Below, piece by piece: positions 59,220-64,000 of a stretch of DNA of 64,000 bases. The stretch lies in contig CALRWV020000011.1 in the NCBI GenBank assembly GCA_943371965.1, positions 1 to 64,000 on the forward strand. The letters are read 5' to 3'. The notes beneath the pieces are model-generated. The model saw only the letters and a list, made by a program, of their open reading frames with translations. It did no database searches and was not told where the DNA came from. A program made the translations under genes and the position numbers. The first letter of the stretch is position 1, and every line of letters begins with the position of its first letter. The DNA comes from CALRWV02 sp943371965. Lineage in GTDB: Bacteria > Bacteroidota > JABWAT01.

Positions 59220-60254
59220 TTACAAACCAAAGGACATACCAATAGAATGGATACCATCAAAATATTGAACGCTTCTATATGCATAATCGAAATTAAATTT
59301 CAAGAAGCCTAAATCATATTTAAAACCGGCACCAAATGCTGATCCCCATAGGTTATAGTTTGTTGCCTCATCTGGTGTAGCCAAATAAGACCCTCTAACA
59401 AAAAACATATCTGAAAATCCATATTCAATTGATCCTCTATATGTATCATTGCTTGTGTTGTTACTTTCAAACAACCCGCTAAAAAGTAAATTTTGTTGAT
59501 CATCTACAGAAAAATTGTAGGACAAACTCATTTGAAAATTAGAAGGCAGTTCATAACTCGCAGCATCAATGGCATATAATTGCTCACCGCGTAAAGTTCC
59601 AGTTGCTGTAGCTTTTTTCAACAAATCTGACCCGTTATATTTCATACTTGGTCCAAGATTTTTAAGCACAACACCAAATCCCAATCCGTTAATATTACCA
59701 AGATTTGAATATTGGATACCAGCATCAAGACTTACTCCGGTAGCATTAGTTCTGACAATTGATTCACTGATTATGTTAAAGTTAACACCGACACGAATTC
59801 TATCAGTTAGCAAATTTGCATAACCAACAGATGTAGTTATAAATGAAGGCGAGTAAGTTTCACCTGTTCCATCTGGTGCACCAGTTGTTGTAACAGGAAT
59901 ATCACCAAAATCCAACGATTTAAGTGAAAACGAAAATGTACCCACATCTCCAAATGAACTTGCAATTGCCAAATAATTTACACCAATATCAGCAATTGTT
60001 TTAGATGTATATACGGTTGCTTCAACACCGGAACTTAGCAGACTTAATCCAGCAGGATTCCAATAAAATGCTTCAATTCCTTTAACATTTGAGATATCTG
60101 ACCCGGAAAGAGCAATCATTCTTGCTCCTACTGGAATCAACAGTTCTTGGGCACCAGCAGTACCCGCTTTTTTATTGTCAGCTGCTTGAATTCCTGTACT
60201 GATTACAGCTAAAGCAACCACAAATAATGCTTTTATTTTATTAAATTTTTTCAT
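59220..60254 (-). CDS. PorV/PorQ family outer-membrane protein
   Basis: 344 residues, signal peptide, then GTAGAQELLIPVGARMIALSGSDISN and AFYWNPAGLSLL, the hallmark opening of this family (FadL-like barrel, UPF0164). Many strands follow, ending GIHSIGMSFGL. PorV in T9SS is a shuttle and barrel partner that carries cargo from the translocon; others of the family accompany specific cargo. Its position 26 bases after a T9SS cargo gene favours such a role. Confidence 0.92.
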   Translation of the reverse strand: MKKFNKIKALFVVALAVISTGIQAADNKKAGTAGAQELLIPVGARMIALSGSDISNVKGIEAFYWNPAGLSLLSSGVEATVYTSKTIADIGVNYLAIASSFGDVGTFSFSLKSLDFGDIPVTTTGAPDGTGETYSPSFITTSVGYANLLTDRIRVGVNFNIISESIVRTNATGVSLDAGIQYSNLGNINGLGFGVVLKNLGPSMKYNGSDLLKKATATGTLRGEQLYAIDAASYELPSNFQMSLSYNFSVDDQQNLLFSGLFESNNTSNDTYRGSIEYGFSDMFFVRGSYLATPDEATNYNLWGSAFGAGFKYDLGFLKFNFDYAYRSVQYFDGIHSIGMSFGL

Positions 60255-60280
60255 TTTTAAACTCCTTTTATGTTAGCGAA

Positions 60281-63200
60281 TCAGATTTTATCCAAATACT
60301 GGTTAGCCTGAATAACTGAGACTTTCAATATTTTTGTTCCGCTATCAGTTTCTACATAAGCTACGTAAACACCTGAAGCAACTGGTAAACCTGACTTATT
60401 AACAAGATTCCAGTCAGCATACGGTGAATTAGTATCCTTAACAATTTCATTTACAAACTGCCCGGAAATTGTAAATATTTTAATATTTGCTTTTTTCGGT
60501 AAATGAGTAAATGTTACTCGAGTATTATAACGGTCACGCTCTAAATTGGAAACGCCGAAGTAAGGATTAGGATATACATTGATATCTTTTAAACTAGCCT
60601 TCAGACTTGAAGCATCACCTTTTGTAACACTTGTTGTATTAAATGTGTAAGTATCTATCAGTTGAATTGGAATAGTAGCATTAATGTTAAATACATCACC
60701 TGCAGCATATTCTTTTGTTCCACGTTGGGTCATCCAAAGTGCATACAATGCATCAATATTACCAGCACCTAAATTTCCTAAAATTGCACCGCTTGTGTAA
60801 TCAAAGTGTTTGGTGCCACTTATATCTGGAGTGTCGCCATCATTTGTGCTGTTTAAAATGTACAAATACTCTCTTGCAGCATTAGAAGCTCTTGGCGCCC
60901 AAATTGAATCATTTCCTGCATTTCCATTTTGCTCAACAAATGCAAAATTCAATTTGCGTTTATTTGCAGGATCTGTTACATCCCAAATAATAAATGGTTG
61001 TTTGAAATAACCTTGATATCCGTAGTTTGGTACAGCACCTCTTTTATACATATAGCCAAAACTTCCTCCAGCTGGAACTGGTTTTGTTTTTGGACCAAGA
61101 AATTCAATTTGAACAGCTCTATCTATTTTATATCCTGGTATGTTACTTCCTTGAAAGTTCATAGCTATATCAACACCACCACCAAATTGTGCACCACCCC
61201 AATTAACACCGCTAAAGTTTCTTCCTTTACCTGGATTATCTTGGACTGAAGCAATTTCTGACCCGATAATATAACCAGGTACACCAGATACTTTATACTG
61301 TATACCATCTACAATTGGACTCGACTCTTCATCTGCCCAATAGGAAGAACCAGTAAATCTTACAATATTTGATGTTTTGTCAGTTACTTTCCATAATAAT
61401 GAAGGTAAGTGCAATGTAGTATCAGGAGTAATTCCATCTGAATATTCAACATCTGAGTATCCGTTTGCAATAAAACCAACTTCGTATTGATGCCCAGTCA
61501 GCACTGTAGGGTCAACAACAGTTCCGGTTATTGTTGCATTGGCAATTGGATTACCAGCGTGAACAGGAACCAACGCATCACCAACACTATTATTCAATAC
61601 AACTCCAGGATCTGAAGTCCTAGGATATAGTGTTAATATTTGTGGTTTTGTTTCCAATGTTTTAGGAACGACGTCATTAGTATTAACTGCATAAGCTGTT
61701 ACTGCAAAATAATAAGGAGCGTTATTAACCAAATTTTGACCGGAATATGAATCATTGGTAATTTCTAAATGTCTTGTCGTACCTCCAGTTGAAGGACCAT
61801 TATCTCCTCCGAACTGAACAGGTCGTTCAATAACAAATCCTGATTTTTCATCAAAATCTTTATCAGTTACTATGGTTATCCCATTATACAAGTCAAAAGT
61901 TCCGATTTTTTTCTTATCGCTACCAGTAATACCAGAATATTGATAAACATTGTAACCTTCGAATTTCCAACCCTTACTATTCCAGTTTTCGGATAAGTTC
62001 TGATAAGAATTCTCATTATTCCAATATAAATTGAGAGCACCTGAAAGTTCTGAAACTGCTACGACTGGTGTAGGTGGGGGTGATGGAAGATTAAAATTAA
62101 GATCAAACGCCGCTTGAGCTATTTCATCGTAATATTTTAACAGAGCCAACGAACCATATCTAGAAGTCGCACGAGCTACTATTGTTCCAACTACTACTTC
62201 TTGAGTATCTCCTGGAAGCATAGTAAATGGTCCGGAATTCATAAGTAAACGTCTGTCACCAGGAGGTGCTAAAGGAGGTCCGTCTGTCCAACCTTCACCT
62301 GTTATAGGATCACCGGAAAGAATAATTTTTGTAGGCAAGCCAGATTTTAAATCAATAAACGGATTTCCTGTTCCATTAAGACCATTTTGATAGTTGTACA
62401 TTTCAACAAATCCAGTACCCAATGGAGGATCAGTATAATTAGCATTACCATTGATATAAAAGACAAATGAAGAAAGGTTTAAATTCTTCTTCCCATATAT
62501 CCATTTCCCTTCTGATAAACCGCTATCACTTGGGCTAGCTGGAACAAGTGGTCCTTGAAAGAAATCATAACCAGCTGCAGGTGGCCCACCTACTTTGGTA
62601 TCATTATAAATAGCATCCTGATCTCTTCCATTATATACGTAACCAAGGGAAGCAACGGAGTCTACACCCACATAATCATCATTTCCATCCCCTAAATCCG
62701 GATCTGACCATTGAGAAACGATCATATTAAAAATGGTATCAGGTGACATATTAATAATTTTAACGCGTGTAAAAAGCATATTTCCCAACGGACCATCTTG
62801 TTTGAAACCAAAAGTTAATTTTTGAATTTCCAATCCAAAAGGCTGTGAACCATATAATGCAGCTGTTTTCGCTTTATCTAGATCATTTGAAACAAACCAC
62901 AATGCCTGATCTCCATAGACAAATGGATTATCAATGGCTGGATTGTATACACCATCATGATCAATATCATTAAAAGGTGCACCATCAGCAGCTGGCCAAT
63001 TATTGAAATCTGTTATCATTTTATCTACATCTGCTCGTGTATAGCCCAATGCAGCTAACTCATCCGTACTTTTTAGATTATATGTTGCATAGTCTTTATC
63101 AACTTTATAAACACGATATTTTGTTAAAGTCCGGTCGTCAGCTACCAGACTGTCTGTCTTCCCAGTACTGGTTCTTAAAACATATTTCAATTTTCCTGCA

Positions 63201-63553
63201 GTTAGGCCATTACGGTAAGTATTACCTCCAACCTTTGTGCCCAGTAATCCTGTAGCTTTATTTCTTACTTGTCCACCCCAAACGATTCCATCTTCGTAGA
63301 TGGCTGTTTGTGAACCGCCATTTGGAAAATATAAGCCTGACCCCCCAGTAAAAGGATCAAAAGCAGAATTTCCATTATTTGAAAGCCAACTTCTTAATCT
63401 GTTGCCATCAAAAGTTTTAAAATCATTGTCTGTTTGTGTTTTTGAAACAGACTTATCACCATTTTTTGTTCCTTTTGTTTCACCGGCATTGGCGAGTAAG
63501 GAAACAGAAATTAAGGTTAACGTTAATATTTTTTTATACATTTTTAATCTCAT
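60281..63553 (-). CDS. Large T9SS-exported surface protein
   Basis: 1090 residues. Signal peptide MYKKILTLTLISVSLLANA after a short start. Acidic loops DIDHDGVYNPAIDNP and DPDLGDGNDDY look like calcium sites. A fibronectin-like part lies near 500-650 (LNLYWNNENSY, APYYFAVTAYAVNTND). The end, DINVYPNPYFGVSNLERD to LPVASGVYVAYVETDSGTKILKV, is a T9SS type A sorting tail with a short extension. The function is unknown; similar proteins follow TonB receptors in Ignavibacteria. ATG 63553 has GGAG 8 bases ahead. Confidence 0.88.
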   Translation of the reverse strand: MRLKMYKKILTLTLISVSLLANAGETKGTKNGDKSVSKTQTDNDFKTFDGNRLRSWLSNNGNSAFDPFTGGSGLYFPNGGSQTAIYEDGIVWGGQVRNKATGLLGTKVGGNTYRNGLTAGKLKYVLRTSTGKTDSLVADDRTLTKYRVYKVDKDYATYNLKSTDELAALGYTRADVDKMITDFNNWPAADGAPFNDIDHDGVYNPAIDNPFVYGDQALWFVSNDLDKAKTAALYGSQPFGLEIQKLTFGFKQDGPLGNMLFTRVKIINMSPDTIFNMIVSQWSDPDLGDGNDDYVGVDSVASLGYVYNGRDQDAIYNDTKVGGPPAAGYDFFQGPLVPASPSDSGLSEGKWIYGKKNLNLSSFVFYINGNANYTDPPLGTGFVEMYNYQNGLNGTGNPFIDLKSGLPTKIILSGDPITGEGWTDGPPLAPPGDRRLLMNSGPFTMLPGDTQEVVVGTIVARATSRYGSLALLKYYDEIAQAAFDLNFNLPSPPPTPVVAVSELSGALNLYWNNENSYQNLSENWNSKGWKFEGYNVYQYSGITGSDKKKIGTFDLYNGITIVTDKDFDEKSGFVIERPVQFGGDNGPSTGGTTRHLEITNDSYSGQNLVNNAPYYFAVTAYAVNTNDVVPKTLETKPQILTLYPRTSDPGVVLNNSVGDALVPVHAGNPIANATITGTVVDPTVLTGHQYEVGFIANGYSDVEYSDGITPDTTLHLPSLLWKVTDKTSNIVRFTGSSYWADEESSPIVDGIQYKVSGVPGYIIGSEIASVQDNPGKGRNFSGVNWGGAQFGGGVDIAMNFQGSNIPGYKIDRAVQIEFLGPKTKPVPAGGSFGYMYKRGAVPNYGYQGYFKQPFIIWDVTDPANKRKLNFAFVEQNGNAGNDSIWAPRASNAAREYLYILNSTNDGDTPDISGTKHFDYTSGAILGNLGAGNIDALYALWMTQRGTKEYAAGDVFNINATIPIQLIDTYTFNTTSVTKGDASSLKASLKDINVYPNPYFGVSNLERDRYNTRVTFTHLPKKANIKIFTISGQFVNEIVKDTNSPYADWNLVNKSGLPVASGVYVAYVETDSGTKILKVSVIQANQYLDKI

Positions 63554-63574
63554 GATAAAAACTCCAGGTTAAAA

Positions 63575-64000
63575 TCAAAAATCTAGTTTTACACCAAAAC
63601 GTACTTGACGTGGTGCACTGTAAAAACCAGGATTATTACTATTGGTCATTGCATTATACACTTCTTCGTATTTTGCACCATTATTTATTGTTGCAGTTTT
63701 ACCTTCGTCAGTTGTAAGGTAACCATCATTTGATGCTGTTCCTGTTTGAATAAATACATTAGTTGTATTTTTAGTATTCAATAAGTTAACAACCCAAACA
63801 TATAAATTTAAATTAAAATCTGATATTTTAATTGATTTATCCATTTTCATATCAAGCTGATAATTCCAAGGGGTATATGAAGCATTTATCGCTTCAGTAG
63901 GGACTCTTCCATTTCCGTAACCATCTACTTTTGTAAAAGGTGTTCCTGAATTGAAAGTCGAAAGCAAATTAATTCCAAAGTTTTCTAAAATACGAATACC
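63575..64000 (-). CDS. TonB-dependent receptor, carboxyl end only
   Basis: The minus frame is open to the window edge, 141 residues. RILENFGINLLSTFNSGTPFTKV, SYTPWNYQLDMKMDKSI, NLNLYVWVVNLLNTKNT and the end APRQVRFGVKLDF are typical of the last barrel strands of SusC/RagA-like TonB receptors, ending in aromatic Phe as outer-membrane barrels do. The amino part is outside the window. It is 21 bases from the cargo gene, so they form one operon. Confidence 0.9.
   Translation of the reverse strand, partial: GIRILENFGINLLSTFNSGTPFTKVDGYGNGRVPTEAINASYTPWNYQLDMKMDKSIKISDFNLNLYVWVVNLLNTKNTTNVFIQTGTASNDGYLTTDEGKTATINNGAKYEEVYNAMTNSNNPGFYSAPRQVRFGVKLDF

Overview
The window comes from a bacterium of the Bacteroidota/Chlorobiota (FCB) assemblage, most probably an Ignavibacteria-like lineage; that placement is inference from gene content. 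It carries a SprA-type type IX secretion (T9SS) translocon protein, two proteins with T9SS sorting tails, a PorV/PorQ-family protein, two GWxTD-domain proteins, a SusC/RagA-like TonB receptor end, a YtxJ-type protein, and several TAnnTTTG-like promoter elements. No flagellar gene, rRNA, tRNA, insertion sequence or CRISPR array was seen.

Layout. 1-6.9 kb (minus): the amino-terminal 1413 residues of SprA, then two secreted proteins, the second with a T9SS tail. 7.1-20.7 kb: mostly single, independently oriented housekeeping or metabolic genes (GNAT acetyltransferase, MobA-like, 14-blade WD40 protein, beta carbonic anhydrase, amino-acid permease, Rieske oxygenase, a GDPD-fold protein lacking catalytic residues, sigma-54 activator, Uma2 protein, pyrophosphatase, GlgX). 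The gaps here hold degenerate tandem repeats with 7-, 8- or 9-bp periods, many of them starting exactly at a stop codon. 20.8-26.3 kb: two convergent histidine kinases separated by a perfect 16-bp hairpin. 26.4-28.8 kb: a small run of poorly characterised envelope proteins with a duplicated 5' gene fragment. 28.9-38.8 kb: DNA repair glycosylase, Aat, ParA, an unusual pair made of a Tat-signal methyltransferase and a membrane-anchored FAD oxidase fused to an uncharacterised domain, YebC, a PIN toxin-antitoxin pair with palindromic operators, ComM/YifB and a YtxJ-like protein.

38.8-52.7 kb (minus) is a ten-gene chemosensory operon: two CheW proteins, a dCache chemoreceptor, CheB, CheR-TPR, a lone Hpt protein, a hybrid CheA with three Hpt domains and a receiver, a second receptor without a sensor domain, and two paralogous response regulators, one ending in a class III cyclase-like domain that has lost a metal-binding aspartate. 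With no flagellar genes beside it, it more likely controls surface motility, pili, secretion or another cellular function than swimming.

52.7-64 kb (minus) reads into that operon: TonB receptor end, large T9SS cargo, PorV-like protein, a terminator, then two GWxTD proteins, a LpxL-type acyltransferase, a DUF3108 lipoprotein, a CPBP protease and CdsA, which form an envelope-biogenesis run stopping 3 bp before the first cheW.

Most noteworthy: the periodic repeats that cap gene ends, the chemosensory operon with its degenerate cyclase output, the methyltransferase/FAD-fusion pair, and the GDPD pseudoenzyme.
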